A stretch of DNA of 64,000 nt from Impatiens glandulifera (GCF_907164915.1 NC_061867.1:46162242-46226241); one strand, 5' to 3'; shown: positions 13,146-30,000, counted from the first letter of the stretch. Made by a program: numbers and translations. The notes: generated from the sequence alone by a model not told the origin.

Positions 13146-14098
13146 AAGAACATCAAAATTGCAGGTTTTGCAATTTTGATTGAGGCTTGGATTCTTTGAT
13201 CCAAGGGTCTGGGTAGATTCACAAAGCTCTCATGAACCCATCATCTCAAGGTTCGATTCGACCTGGATGATGTTTGATATCTTCAAAATAGTTTGAAGAC
13301 CAAAATTGGGTTTTTGTTTTTTTTTTTTGCTATAATGAAGTGTAAGGAGCTTAACAGAAGCTTCTTTTTTTACATATGATTGATTGGTACCAAACATGAA
13401 CATTAGTTGTTCATTTGGACCAATTCAATAACTTAACATTTTCATTTTTTATAAAAAATTTGGTTTTAATCAAACATGATCGGAATGGATCAAAATAGGT
13501 TCCCAACATCATTAGAAACATGTTGGGAAGCTTTTGGGGCTGTTGTTCTTGAGGATTAGCTCAAGAATAGAAAACCCGATTTTGAATTTTTCAAATTTAA
13601 ATTTGGCGTTTTTTAATTTAGATCGATTGATTGTGTTTGGCTTCAACAGAAAGCTCACAAATGATCCTTAGATCGTTTCCCAATCAAGAAATCGATTAAC
13701 AATGCAGTATACCCAAATGTCAAAATTGAAATGTAAAAATTCTAATTCAAACTGGTAATTCGATATAGCGGATGGTTGAAAGCTTACTAAGGATAGGAGA
13801 ACACTCCTAAGACTTTATGGAAACTTTGGGGATGCTATGATCCAAGCTTTGATATCTTTTATAAAATTTCCAAAAAATCCAAAAGCTTTGAAGCTTTGAT
13901 GACAAATTTATGAAATTTCTTGATTCAGGACTTGAGTGTGGATCTCTTTCCTTCAGATTCATCAAGGTAGGCTAGTTATAACATCCTTAAGTCGGTTGAT
14001 CGATAAAGTGGGCTTCAATTAGTCAAACACCCATAATGTTATTTTGGTTGTTCTTTTGACCAATTGTCCGCGTTGCCATCATGGCGATCGTAGGTCTA

Positions 14099-14197
14099 AG
14101 TGAAATGATCAATGAAGTAGGGTGATCATTTCACTTTTCGAATGAGGCTAAATGATCAAGAAATGGCAGAGTTCCATCTTTAAAAAATTAAAGATGG
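14099..14197. other. Two adjacent perfect hairpins
   Basis: AGTGAAATGATCA (14099-14111) pairs perfectly with TGATCATTTCACT (14123-14135) around an 11-base loop. Forty bases on, CCATCTTTAA and TTAAAGATGG (14174-14197) form a 10 bp stem around four A's. Both lie in the G+C-richer stretch just before the AT island. No function is evident. Confidence 0.8.
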
Positions 14198-14470
14198 CTG
14201 ATGTTTTTATCCTTCTAGCGTCACGACGAAGACGAAGATCCAAGAATGAAACGACATCGTTTCTGGCGAAAAGGCGGACACGGGACACTCCATTGGCGTT
14301 TCGTCTTTGTTCTATCTACGGCGGAGCATTCCTTCGTGTTTTGTGTTTCAGTTAACGACATTGGACGCGCGTTAGATGATCGTGTGATGTGTGGATGCAC
14401 CCTTCTTCGTTGTAGTAGGCGATGTGAGCGACTCTTGAGCGTTGATTGAAAATACAGGGCCTATATGAAG

Positions 14471-17650
<3,180 letters not shown>

Positions 17651-17689
17651 AACATTGGTCTTAATCATATACCCGTGAATTTCATTACA

Positions 17690-18052
17690 AAGACCATAAT
17701 ATTATCTAAGATTTAAGAATAACAAAATCATATACCCGTGAAAGCGTTTAAGTTAATGAAACATAACAACGCAATTTTTTAACATGACAACGTTATTTTG
17801 AGAACATGACATAATCGTCTTAAGATAATGAAACTTAAAAACTTAAAAAAAAAATTCAATATGTAAGACAATTGAACATACATATTGTCATTTTCTAAAT
17901 CAAATGTTTATATTTTTTATTTCAATTTAATATATATTACATCCCAGTTTAATAAATATGATATTTCGGTCTAAAAAATATAACATTCTAATTTAATACA
18001 ATATTACAACGTAGTTTTGAGAACATGACAACGTTGTTTTGAGAACATGACA
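17690..18052 (+). repeat. Dispersed ACATGACAACG-type repeat, left part
   Basis: Phrases such as GAACATGACAACGTTGTTTT and AGACAATTGAACATACATA recur here and again at 19026-19640 in the same order. The two blocks were continuous before the Harbinger insertion at 18056-19022 separated them, or are two units of one repeat. No coding content. Confidence 0.6.
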
Positions 18053-18055
18053 TAA

Positions 18056-19022
18056 GATCATCTCCAATCCACCTGCAAACTCATCTCCATAATAGGTTTT
18101 AGACATCCAACCCACCTAAAAACTCAACTGCATTTTGAGTTTTTCTGCAAATTCTCTCTCCTCTAAACCCAAATTTGCAGGAACACTTTTCACATACTCA
18201 AAAGTTTTCAAAACTTTCATTTCATTCCTTTTAGTTTGTTTCTAATTAATTTACATAACTTATTTATATTTTAATTTGTTTACATATTTTATTTATTTAT
18301 ATTTTAATTTATTTATATTTTACTTTATTTATATGTTAAATTCATGATAATTTTTTTTTAATTTGTTTATATGATTAACTTATATTTATATTTATTTATA
18401 TTTATATTATATATTTTTTAAGTATTATAAATTTATAATAATAAATAATATTAATAAAAAATAATAAATAATAAAAACAATTTTAATCATTCATTAATTT
18501 GTTTATATGGTGATAAATGAAAACATTCGATTTCAAGATTTCATATCTCGGTATGAAAATATAAGAAATAAAGAAGCCCACATTAAACTTCGTAATGCAT
18601 TAATTGATCATTTGTGAGAGGAATACACCAATTCCGAGAATTGATAAATCGTCTATTTTATGTATGGAAATTATGTTTTAATAGGTTTGTTTTTTTGTAT
18701 TTTTTTTGTTTGTGAAATGTAATTTGTATTTATTTAATAATGTTTAATTTTTTTTTATGCAGTTGTATAAATAATTGATTTATAATTAGAATTTAAAAGT
18801 AATTAATAAGTTGTTGTAAAGTTATGGTTCAATTTGTAATTTTAGATAAATATATAGATAATATTGAAAAAAAATAAAAATTATTATAAAAAGGAGTATT
18901 CTGATAATATTCTTTTGAGTTTAAGTTTGAGTTTAAGTTTTTGGGTTGGAGATGAATTACTGTTTGATGAGATGTTTACTGTATTTTGGGTTTGAGAATA
19001 AGTATTTGGGTTGGAGATGGCA
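18056..19022. mobile_element. PIF/Harbinger-type element, internally deleted
   Basis: The ends are inverted: GATCATCTCCAATCC at the left, and TGCCATCTCCAACCC when the right end is read on the minus strand. Both are flanked by TAA (18053-18055 and 19023-19025), the 3 bp target duplication (TWA) typical of PIF/Harbinger. Removing the element restores the flanking repeat phrase GAACATGACATAA followed by a sequence like that at 17806-17840, which supports the borders. Only the last codons of a transposase-like frame survive, so it is non-autonomous (967 bp). Confidence 0.7.
18528..18644 (+). pseudogene. Harbinger transposase C-terminal remnant
   Basis: The frame reads RFQDFISRYENIRNKEAHI, then LRNALIDHL, then a stop, then EEYTNSEN and a final stop. 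It resembles the C-terminal tail of plant Harbinger/ALP1-like nucleases, which usually ends in an LxxDLIEHLW-type sequence. The internal TGA sits exactly where family members have Trp (TGG). The catalytic DDE part is absent. Confidence 0.6.
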
Positions 19023-19025
19023 TAA

Positions 19026-19339
19026 GCTCTTTAAGCTAATGAAACTTAAAAATTTTAAAAAAAAAACTTCAATATGTTTAATGCAAGACAATTGAACATA
19101 CATATTGTCAATTTCTAAATCAAATGTCTACGTTTCTTATTTTAGTTTAATAAACATGACATTCTAATTTAATAAATATGACATTCCAGTTTAAGAAACA
19201 TAGCATTCAGTTTAATAAACATGACATTTCAATTTAATACAACATGACATTTCAGTTTAAAGAACATGACAACACTGTTTTGAGAAAATGACAACGATGT
19301 TTTGTGTATAGCATAAAAGTCTTAAACTAATGAAACATA

Positions 19340-19375
<36 letters not shown>

Positions 19376-19640
19376 AATTTCAATACATTTAATGCTAGAC
19401 AATGAAACATACATATTGTCAATTTCTAAATCAAATGTCTACGTTACTTATTTTAGTTTAATAAAATGACATTTCAATTTAAGAAACATGACAACGCAGT
19501 TTTGCTAGCATGACAGCGTTGTTTTAAGAACACGACAACGCTGTTTTAAGAACATGAAAACGATGTTTTGAGAACATGACATGAACGTTTCCAGTTTAAG
19601 CAACTTTATAACTTATATAAACACTTTTAAATCCTTTTCA
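19026..19640 (+). repeat. Dispersed ACATGACAACG-type repeat, right part
   Basis: It contains two copies of a block starting AATGAAACTTAAAAA or AATGAAACATAAAAA, followed by an A-run, AGACAAT and AACATACATATTGTCA, and then several ACATGACATT/ACATGACAACG units. One A-run (19347-19374) is 28 A's long. Same family as 17690-18052. Confidence 0.6.
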
Positions 19641-20401
19641 GAAATTTCTAAATTAAATGTCTACATTTCTTAAATTTATTGAACAACACGATAATCTGAC
19701 ATACCTGTTAATGTATTTAGTTTGCTTCCTGCACTAGATCCAGTAGATCCCGAAAACTACAGAGAAAGAGAAAAAAAAATCAAAAGAGACGCTAACTATT
19801 TTTTATAATATTTTATTATTTTTTAAAAAAAAAAAATTGTGTGGCACTCCACCTATCATTTTTCTAAAATAAAATAGACGTATACTCAACATGGGAAGTA
19901 TAAGTATAGTTGTGCTAGGAATTTTATGTATTTAAAAAAATATTATTAATATTAAATTTATAAATTATTTATTTCAATGAAAATAAAATCCATCTTACTG
20001 ATATTAGTCTAATTTTCTATTATATTATTTATTCAGTAAAAGCTAATATATATTTTTTAATTTGTATTATTTTGTAATTATCCTCCCTCTTACAAGAATT
20101 TATAATTTGCAATTCCTAATTAACCCATTTTTATATTAACTTTAACTTTTATTTAATAAGTCCTATTTTAACATTAAAATTAACTAATTAAAAAAGAGTG
20201 CAAAACTTATCAAGGTACTCACCAATAGTTTCCATCAAAAATAAATTCTTAAGTTATATAAAAAAGATTATTAATAACAAAATAAATTAAAATAAGAATA
20301 GAGTTAAATAATTAATATATTTATATAATCAAGTCAATTTAATAAATAGAATTAAAAAATAGATAAAAGAAAATAGAGTCAGCAGTATAGTAAAGGTGAG
20401 G
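19641..20401. other. Upstream region of the BAP31-like gene
   Basis: AT-rich intergenic DNA leading to the gene at 20517. I see no convincing TATA box at a sensible distance. The last about 115 bases (20400-20516) are less AT-rich and are probably 5' leader. Confidence 0.4.
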
Positions 20402-20516
20402 ATGACAGATGGTGTTAATCTGAAAGAGCCTTCTTCCATCTTCATTGTTAAGAAAAAGATCAAAATTCAATCTTCAAATACACATAGAAAGAAAGAAAGC
20501 TTAATCATACATAGAT

Positions 20517-21994
20517 ATGGCTTTGCAATGGATGATACTCGGTTACATCTTGGCAGCGGAGGCTGCCGTAGCGATTCTTCTAACTTTACCGTCGCCTAAA
20601 CTCGTCAAATCTCGTGTTGTTTCATTGGTTTCGCTAATCCTTCAACCTGCTATGTTCATCATTCCCTTTGCCGCTTTCCAGCTTCTGGGTCTGTTTCTTT
20701 CTTAAATTTTGATTTGGGTTTTCTTATTGATTGATGCTTTATTGATTCTTCTTTCATTTTCTAGATATCTACTGGAAAAATGAACATCGATTGATGTGCT
20801 CTGGAGAGTCATGCACAACAGCTGAAAGGGATCGCTACGAGAAATCGGTAATTCAATTAACCTCCTTCCATCCTTCATCCTCTAGATTGAACAATCGATT
20901 ACAATCGATTAGGTTTTGATGCTAGACCTATTAGATGCCTAAGTACCCATTACTCTAGCATGAACTTGTAGGCTTTATTTTCACTTGCCATGAAAAATAT
21001 TGAACAATTTGAGTTTTCTGTTCAATACCCATCAAGTGTATATATATGCTTCTTGGATACCTTTGAAGAGTGAATAAGAAAAATCTGGTCTGTTTCACTG
21101 GTTGGTACTTAGTAGTAACATCAAATGGATCTAGAGAACAAACATTATAATACATAAGATCAAATGTAAGGCTCATGGACATTAGTCAATGTTGTTCTTA
21201 CCTTCATAGGTACCTTTTGGGCCCGGGTTATGTCGACTCAATGGTTTGGTTTGCTATTTGTAGTATATTTTCCTCATGGGTAACTATACCCGGGTTCAGG
21301 GCATTACAGGTGGTATATAAGAATGGTTTAGTGTTTCCTTTCTTATTGTTTGAACTTTTCTTGCTTATTTGGTTCTTTTTCAGTCATATAGTTTAAGTTT
21401 ATATCTTAAACAAGAACTAGAATATTTGATAGGATTTGGGATTAGGGGTTTGGAAATTGATTAAGGTTCTATTCAACGGATATTGGTGAAAGTAACCATT
21501 TTCGTAGTAGTTTCAATCTTTAGTGTTGAAAGTTGTCCGGTCAGGTTCGATTCTGATTGAAAGCACGAGATTGAAACAAATAAAAATGAAGGTAATTAGT
21601 ATAATACAGTCATGATTGATCCTAAACAATTGTGGTTTTGTGTTTCATTTGGTGTATCTTTGCAAATTGCTCATTCTCCCCATAAACGATATCATCAGTA
21701 GCATTGACTTTCTAGAATCTGTGTTTTGATGTTCTTTCAAAACTGTTCATGAGATATACCGATCTCTGAAATTGTGATGTCAAATACAGATATACAAGGC
21801 TCAAAGGAACGTTCTTCTAAGTGCTGCAGCTTGTCTTTTATACTGGTATGTGTTGTTTTGTGATGTGGAAAGCTTTATTTTGGCAATTTGATTCTAAAAG
21901 TTGTTTTATTTGTAGGTGTATTTATCGAATTTGTATGTACAATAAGGAGATTGAAAATTTGGAGGAAGTTGAGAAGAGGATCAAGGATGAGTGA
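20517..21994 (+). CDS. BAP31-like ER membrane protein (four exons)
   Basis: Exons are 20517-20688, 20765-20847, 21790-21845 and 21916-21994, all with GT/AG borders and phases that join cleanly to 129 residues. The protein matches the short plant B-cell receptor-associated-like family (about 130 aa), related to the N-terminal membrane part of BAP31/Yet proteins. It begins MALQWMI and keeps the family blocks LPSPKL, LDIYWKNEHRLMC and AERDRYEKS. Hydrophobic segments lie at about residues 3-23, 38-57 and 88-108, and the tail is charged (EEVEKRIKDE). BAP31 relatives are ER membrane proteins involved in protein sorting and quality control; the plant short form is much less studied, so its role is inferred. 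Intron 2 is long (942 bp). Intact by every check I could make. Confidence 0.93.
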
Positions 21995-23949
21995 ATGAAT
22001 AGAAACAATAAAGAGTAGACCCAAAAGAGTTGTTCATTTCCTAATCTTTTTATGATTTTGCTAAACTGTTTATGTACTTGAGAGATCTTTTATGCGATGC
22101 AGATTTAGAAATCTTGTAAGGGTTTTTTAAATATTCTAACTTTGTTTTTTTTTTGAAAAGTGAGATGATTTTTGAATTAGTTTGACATCTTAAACTAGGT
22201 AGAAAACAAATCAAATTGGCACAATTTATGGGGTACACTTGCCAATTTATTTCACTTTGGCCTATTAAAAATCAGTGTTACATGAGTCAGATACATAACC
22301 TCTCCATATATTTGGTTTAAAATATTAAAGTTCAAGTATTAAATAGTTTAGTTAAAAATTGAACCTCAATAACAAAAAACAGAAATTTTGAGACTCATGT
22401 TCAAGTTTAAACCTCAAATTATTATTTTTAAATAGATATATGGGGATCCACCTAATAGGTATTTGGGGGCTTCAAGTAGACAATTTTCGGTTATTTGGGG
22501 GTTTGAATTTTAAAATGAGTTATTTTATTATAAAAAATATACATAGGTTCAATAAAATCTCGAAAGTTTGACTTATAAAATTTTATAATTTTAGATAAAT
22601 TTTAATTAATTTTAAATAGTTAAATTATTATAATTTTAAATATTGGATAATCAAATTTTACTAGAATATAAATAATATTGATTTTACGATTTTATGTTAA
22701 AAAAACAGATTTATATTTATAAATTAAAAAGAATTATTATTTATTCAAATAAATTAGTTAATATAATTAATTTTGTAAATATAATTCTTTTATAATCTTA
22801 TTTACTTATTATTTTTATATTTAAATATATAATTTTTTTAAATTGGTTAGCTATAAAATAATTAATTATATATATAAATAATATTTTTTCAAATTAAAGT
22901 TTTACAATTTCATTACGAGTTTAAAACTGTACCGATTTTACATAAACTCTCAATTATTTTTATCGTTTAGTACTCTCTTTCTTTGTCTTTTAAGATACTG
23001 CAAAATAATAGGTCTTCTAAATTCATTAAGTTTTATAAATACTACAATAGTTAGTAAATTATACTATTAAACAAAATTAAGTGAAGTAAACTGACATTGT
23101 CAAACTTGAATCATTTTGGGTGTAGAAAATTTTGTTCATATTTAAATATGAAAATAATAAATTTATTTTTAATAAAAAAAAGATAAATTATAATTAGGTA
23201 CATAAAGAGATTAAAAAATATATATATATATATAAAGTTCAAAAAATTCTTTTAGTCACATGTTTCTATTTCATAACATTTATAATCCATATCAATTTTT
23301 ACAATGAAGTTTTATTTTCTATTTCATAACATTAATAATTATCACCTTAACTTAAAAGCGTTCTTTTATATATTTTTTTATTAGATAATCAATAAAGTTT
23401 AAATACTTTTGTATATAAATATAAATTATTTGTAACTAGTAAAAGACAATGGAGATAAAAATAAAAAGTCATTCATAACATTAATAATAATAATAATAAA
23501 TAGTAGAGGTAATTGTTGTAAGGATGTTATGAAATGTATTTAAAAGGACAATTTGAATGACCCTAGATCAAACAAGACCTTAAAATTTGCATCTTGACCA
23601 ATCAAGAAAAGAAATCAGCACCTCTTCCCACTAAACTACCTAGTGGATAAAATAAAATGGAATCACTAACACATAAGTAATGATGGGTTTTAGGGGAAAT
23701 AGAAAAAGAAAAAAAGAAATTTATTGAGGAGTTTTGTTTCACTAAAAAAAAAACAATAATGTATATAGTTAGTTAATTCTTGTCCCTATGGACAAACCAA
23801 ACAAATCTCTCCATTCTCCAAAAAAAACAAAAACAAAAACAAAACAATCTTAACCCACCATTTTACAAACAGTGAGATCAAATAATGCCGACTTCTTCTT
23901 CTTCTTCATCTCCCCCATCCCAAAATAAATGGTCAAATCTATGATAAGC
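21995..23949. other. Intergenic DNA between two convergent genes
   Basis: It holds the 3' end of the BAP31-like gene (to about 22250), an AT-rich repeat (22560-22990, inverted relative to 17250-17660), and near 23563-23592 a sequence ending in the motif ATCAAACAAG, which looks like one end of the MITE family found around XLG3. The other end of that copy was not found. Confidence 0.5.
22560..22990 (+). repeat. AT-rich repeat, partner of 17250-17660
   Basis: It has the same block order as the minus strand of 17250-17660, centred on TTAATTTTGTAAATATAATT. Borders are not defined. Confidence 0.4.
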
Positions 23950-24030
23950 ATAAAAGAAAGAGAGAGGTTTCAACTTACAGAGAGTTCATCATATCCTCCA
24001 TTTATGTACACAAGTCTGTCCCAATTGCTT

Positions 24031-27000
24031 TCATTCCTGCCTAATATAAGGTGATGAACTGATTTCTGTACTATAAATAGAATCATCTCCTCCTCCACTC
24101 CCCATCAAATTATCATCTTTTCCTTCATCCCATTTCACAACTTCCCTTATATACTTCAATGCCTCATCCACCGAAGCTCTCTCCCTAGCTTTCGTCTGCC
24201 AAACGAAAAGCTTCCTTCCTCCCGTTAGATAACTGTATAGCTCCTTGAATTTTACAGCCATGTAATAATAAGCTTGGTTTGCAAGCTGAGAGTTATTGCT
24301 ATGTGGTTTCAACGGGTTGAAATCCTTGAACCATTCGCACACTGTGATTGGGACTCTGTTCACTTTCTCTTCGAATGAATCGTACTTGTTTAGTACTAGC
24401 ACGATCAGTGTGTTGCCGAAACTTGGGTGTTTTACTAGATTTTCAAATAAGTCTCGGCTCGCTAGTAATTTGTTTTGGAGAGGAACTGTTGTTGTTCCTT
24501 GTGGGGCCCACATCTGATCGTAGTCGCTTAGTGACACGCAGAAGACTATTACTCTTACGTCCTCGAACATTTGTAACCATTTGCAACCTTCTAGTAGTCC
24601 TTTCGAGTTTAATCGAATTAACTGGTACCTGGGGAAGGAGGAGGGTATTCATTTTTCTTATTAGTTTCAGCACTAGAAAGGAAATCAATGGGTAGGTCGT
24701 TATGTTGATCATATGATCCAGAAAGATCTATAATTGTTCTTTGACAAAAATCATAATGATTTCAAAAATAGTCTAAATCATGATCCAAGTAAAAAAATAA
24801 AGTATTCTCTATACCAAGTGAAGCAAAAATCTAACATTCGATCATGGTCTAAAAAATCTTTTGTGTACCAAATGAAGCAACAAAATTAACATTATAATCT
24901 AAATCATGAGGATCCAAATAAATCTTATACCAAACCAAAAACAAAATCACTTTTAATTTAAACTTTGGATCATGATTGTGATATGTTAGTTTCCTTTTTT
25001 GAGTTAATCAAATTAACTAGTACCTGGGGGAGCAATGTTATTTATTTCAGCACTAGAAAGGAAATCATTTGGAAAGTGTATTTAAATTGGGCTGTTTTGT
25101 AAACAATTTTTTGGCATGTTATCATAATCCATAAAAATCAACATTTGTTATCTTTGACAAGAAGAAGAAAAACAATATTCTCTATACCAAATCAAACATA
25201 AATCAATAAGTTGGATCATGCTCTAGAAATAATTTGTATACCAAAATTAACATTATAATATGGATCTTGATGTTCTAGAAAAAAAATTATAACTAAACCA
25301 AAAAAAATCACTTTCATTTCAAGTTTGGTGATTTTCCAATGGATTATAATTGTGACAAAATACTAGATTTCAAATAGGCTTAATGAATTATTAATTATAA
25401 TTTCAAATAATATGTAGCACTTTGATACCTGGTTAAAGGAAGTTGGCTTTCAAAGTTTTCATTGAATACTTCGGACATTGGGCTGTGGTCATCGAATGAA
25501 AATTCAATGAAAGAAAGGCCATGACTGGGAGTGACTCCTTCCGCGTATAATATGTCCTTCTCTGAAGGTTCATAGTCATTGCTTGATATTTCAACAGCCT
25601 GTTCAGAAAATAGACATTGGTCAGATATGCAGCAGGCAAACAATAAATTGGGAGATGATTCATTCATACCCTTCACCAAATAATAATGGTTGAAGGAGCT
25701 TTAATAACAATCATATACTGTACAAGAAAAAGGCAAAGAAAATACAACAGATTGAATAACCTTCTGGAACTTATCTATATAAGAAATATCATATATTAAC
25801 AGAATACACAACTTGAAGGTCTTCAGTTCATTGAGTTAGGTCTTGTTTGATGTGTGTTATTTGAGATTAATTCCGAATAACCAACTATCCAATAAACAAT
25901 ATACTCATCAATCACATCAAATCATCCAAAATATTCTTAGTTAAAAAAAGAAAAATCATTATATATTTATACCTTTAATGGCTTTTTTACCCAAATAACC
26001 TAATTTTCAACAACCCACATCAAGGTTATTTTAAAATAACCACTTTGTTATTCAAATAACCCTAGATCAAACAAGTCCTAAGAACAATGTGAGAATCAAC
26101 AAATGTAAAAGAGAGTTAATCGGGCCTTATAAAATCAATGCAGAAGTGAGACAAAATCTAGACAGCGAGGATTCACTTCCAGATCACAAATTCAGGAAAC
26201 AAGTAAAATAAAATAACAGAAAAAGGAGACTGGATGTGTGTATGAACGGAGTATGAAACTACTAACTGAGTTCCTTCGGAATCCCAATTGGCAATGTGAT
26301 ATATCAGAGAGCTCTTATACCTAACCAAAAACATAATAAAGTCAAGATCCATATAGACTTTTCCCACCATAAGGCCAGCCTATTGTCACACTTTTACAGT
26401 ACAGGCAGCCTAATATAAAAAGTGTGAATATTGAATAGATAATTCATATTTAATAGTTAATTATAAGCAGTTCAAAGTAGTTATGCTAGTAGTTTACTAG
26501 TTAATTAGTTAGTTATTAGTAGTCATTTTCAATTATGATAAGTAGTATAAATAAGTAATTGTAATATGGATAATGATATGTTGAATTGTTATTGAATGAA
26601 CTTGAATAGTTTCTCTTCTCATCTAGGCCTTTCAGACATTCTTCTGGCCTCTCATCCCCGTTCTTCTAACTTTTCATCTATACTTTATGACAATTCTAAC
26701 AATTATAGTTTGGTATCTGTTTTGGTATGTTGTTTTATCAACTTGCTAAGAATACAATTAATAGTACATTTGGCATAACCACTTGCTAAAAATTTGGATC
26801 ACAATCCAAAAAAAATCACCTTTTGGCCTAGTGTTCCAAATGTGGTGAAATGTCATAAAGGACTTTATTTTTATTCCTTATCCTCCAACGTAATAATCAA
26901 TATATAGTAAGGGTAAAATGGTAAAAATCTGAATAGAAAAAATCAATTTCTACTAAATGAAGTTTCATCCAATTCAATCACGTTTTCCATACCAGATGCA

Positions 27001-30000
27001 AAAAGAGAACCATTTTCACGACTTTTCAATGTGATTGTAATGGAGATCCTGAAAAAATACCAATTTTCAAATAAACTCAATTGTATCACATACGATGCTG
27101 GCCATAGGTTGATTGTGATCGAAGGAGAAACTAATTACTATGTTTCATCAAAATGTACAGGATGAGGAGCAGCCAATCAAAAATACACATCCACTTAGAC
27201 ACTTTAGAACAATCCAACAAGAAAAGCAACACAGGCTAATAAAAGAGAAGACAAATAAGTGGGAAATATAAAATGAATCTTAGAAAATAAATTTGTTATC
27301 CGCTTACTTGATCTAAGAAATATTTGGAAACATCTGGAAGGTTATGAAGCTCCTCTCTTCTCTTATACGTTTCCTGAATGGCAGTATCCTTCCATATCTC
27401 GTCCACAACTGGAGCATATTCACGTGTGGCAGCTGGAAAGAACGCATCCATGTCTCCAGTGGCCATGATATTCAGTAACCAGTCAGAGAAATGTTTCAAC
27501 CTTGAGTTGATGGAATAGACACATAACTCACTTTTACTGCCACTTGTTTCACCTGAAAATATTTCACAATTGGTTAATGTATAATTATGAAGCCAAAGAT
27601 GCAAACAACTTCAGGAAATGGAACAGGAGAAGATTTGTGATGCAAACACTAAAGAGTCAATCAAGACAATGAAGAAAATGTTAGAACTCATTCTAATTAT
27701 TTTAAGGGTTCTTCATTTGGAATTGACAAACGCACAAACAAGCAGTAAAAGCATTAGGAACACTCATACAAATAGAAGCTATTTTATTTTATGTTTTGCT
27801 CTTTCTAATAGAAGCTATAGAATATATATATATATATATATATTAAAAAAAAGTAATATAGTCCCTATATAACAAGATATGAATGGGTTGTTTTGTTACC
27901 AAACTTGTTTTCATGTTGAATTATGATATGAACAATCTACATTTATTATGCTTGTCAAAAATCACAATGATTTAAAAAATAATCTGACGTGATCAAGAAA
28001 AAATCTCAATACCAAATGAAGCAAAAAATTACATTATTATTTGGATCATAATAATAAAATAATTTGTATACCAAATGAAGCAACAACAATTACACTATAA
28101 TATGTATTATCAATAAAAAAAAAATCAATTCAATTTTAACTTTGGTGATTTGGTTAAGTGTGTTTGCGGGCTATGTGTTGAACCCCCTTGTGGCCACATT
28201 TTTAATTCCCAAAAAAACATTCTATGGACGCTCATTTACAGGTAGTAGAAAAAATAAAAGGCCATCACAAGTCCAATTCAACAAAGAGACCAGCAGTTTT
28301 TCCAACTACAAATTACATTAATCACTGGCTACAAACCATGGGCAATTTCGGATACCCACACAAATAACAGAAGAAAGGAGATGTCTAGACTTAAACAAAG
28401 AGTTGAAATAATAAAGGTAACACCATTCAGCTTTTACAGAAGGAGATGGAAATATAATGAAAACAGGTTGAAAAGAAAAAGGTGGTTAGTCCTTAAACCT
28501 TTTTTTCGAGCACGGTCATAACATGACTGGGATTCTCTTTTGAGGAAAACACCAAAGTTGTTAGACTATTCTCTAAGGCTATGTTTGAATAGGAATTAGA
28601 CTTTTTCTCTAAGGCTGTGTTTATTCAGGTATAATTTGAATTAATAAATTCCAATTATACAAGAATTGGTTTAAAGAATGAGATAACATATACGACAACC
28701 AGTTGAAAAGAAAAAGGTGGTTAGTACTGAATTCTCCCTTTTCGAGCACGACCATCGCATGACTAGGATACATTTGAATAGGAATAATTTGAATTTGAAA
28801 TGGAATTGAAATTAAATTCCATTTATATGAGAATTGGTTACATAACGAGATGACATATAACAAAAACAGGTTAAGAAAAAGGTGGTTAGTCCCTAATCCT
28901 CCCTTTTCGAGGACGGAGATCACATGACTAGGATTCTCTTAAGAGGAAATCACCAAGGTTGCTAGACTTTTCTCTAAGGCTGTGTTTGATAGGTATAATT
29001 TGAATTAGATTTTAAATTCCAATTATATGAGTTTTGGTTTAAAGAACATGATATCATATACGACAACTGGTTGAAAAGAAAAAGGTGGTTAGTCCCTAAT
29101 CCTTCCTTTTCGAGCAAGGACATCACATGACTAGGATTCTCTTTTGAGGAAATCACCAAGGTTGTTAGACTTTTCTCTAAGGCTTCTCTAAGGCTGTGTT
29201 TGAATAGGTATAATTTGAATTAGATTTTAATTTCCAATTATATGAGAATTGGTTTAAAGAACGAGATAACATATAAGACAACCGATTGAAAAGAAAAAAA
29301 TTGTTAGTTCCTAATCCTCCCTTTTCGAGCACGGACATCACATGACTAGGATTCTCTTTTGAGGAAATCACCAAAGTTGCTAGACTTTTCTCTAAGGTTA
29401 CGTGTGAATAGGTATAATTTGAATTGGAATTAGAACTATAATTTAAATTCCAATTATATGATAATTGATTACAGAACGAGATGACATATAACAATTAACC
29501 CGTTGAAAAGAAAAAAAGGTGGTTAATCCCTAATCCTTCCTTTTCGAGCACATTGATCACATGACTAGGATTCTCTTTTGAGGAAATCACCAAGGTTTCT
29601 AGACTTTTCTCTAAGGCTGTGTTTGAATAGGTATAGTTTGAATTAGATTTTAAATTCCAATTATATGAGGATTGGTTTAAAGAACGAGATAACATATACG
29701 ACAACTGGTTTAAAAGAAAAAGGTGATTAGTCCATAATCCTCCCTTTTTCAGCACAGCCATCACATGATTAGGATTCTTATTTGAGGAAATCACCAAAGT
29801 TGCTAGACTTTTCTCTAAGGCTAAGTTTGAATTGGAATTAAAATTTAAATTCCAATTATATGAGAACTGGTTACAGAACGAGATGACATATAATAGAAAC
29901 CGGTTGAAAAGAAAAAAGTGGTTAGTCCTTAATCCTCCTTTTTTGAGCACGGACGTCACATGACTAGGATTATCTTTTGTGGAAATTATCAAGGTTGATA

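Larger units (their letters stand above)
11561..14470 (+). mobile_element. Possible Ty3/gypsy remnant with tandem repeats
   Basis: This stretch is much richer in G+C than its flanks and contains no gene. The segment around 11790-11950 ends in ATCA followed by AATAATTTGGCGACTCTG. TTTGGCGACTC resembles the primer binding site of plant Tat/Ogre-type gypsy elements, so the sequence before it could be an LTR end. Downstream lies a tandem array and then long open stretches with no domain I know. No gag, protease or polymerase is visible and no second LTR was found, so the assignment is tentative. Confidence 0.3.

Noticed and set aside
14152..14449. Two overlapping plus-strand frames rich in Arg and Cys
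   Set aside because: They overlap each other in different phases inside a hairpin-bearing, G+C-richer repeat stretch and match no protein.
24296..24695. Two plus-strand frames opposite XLG3 exon 8
   Set aside because: They are antisense shadows of a well-supported exon.
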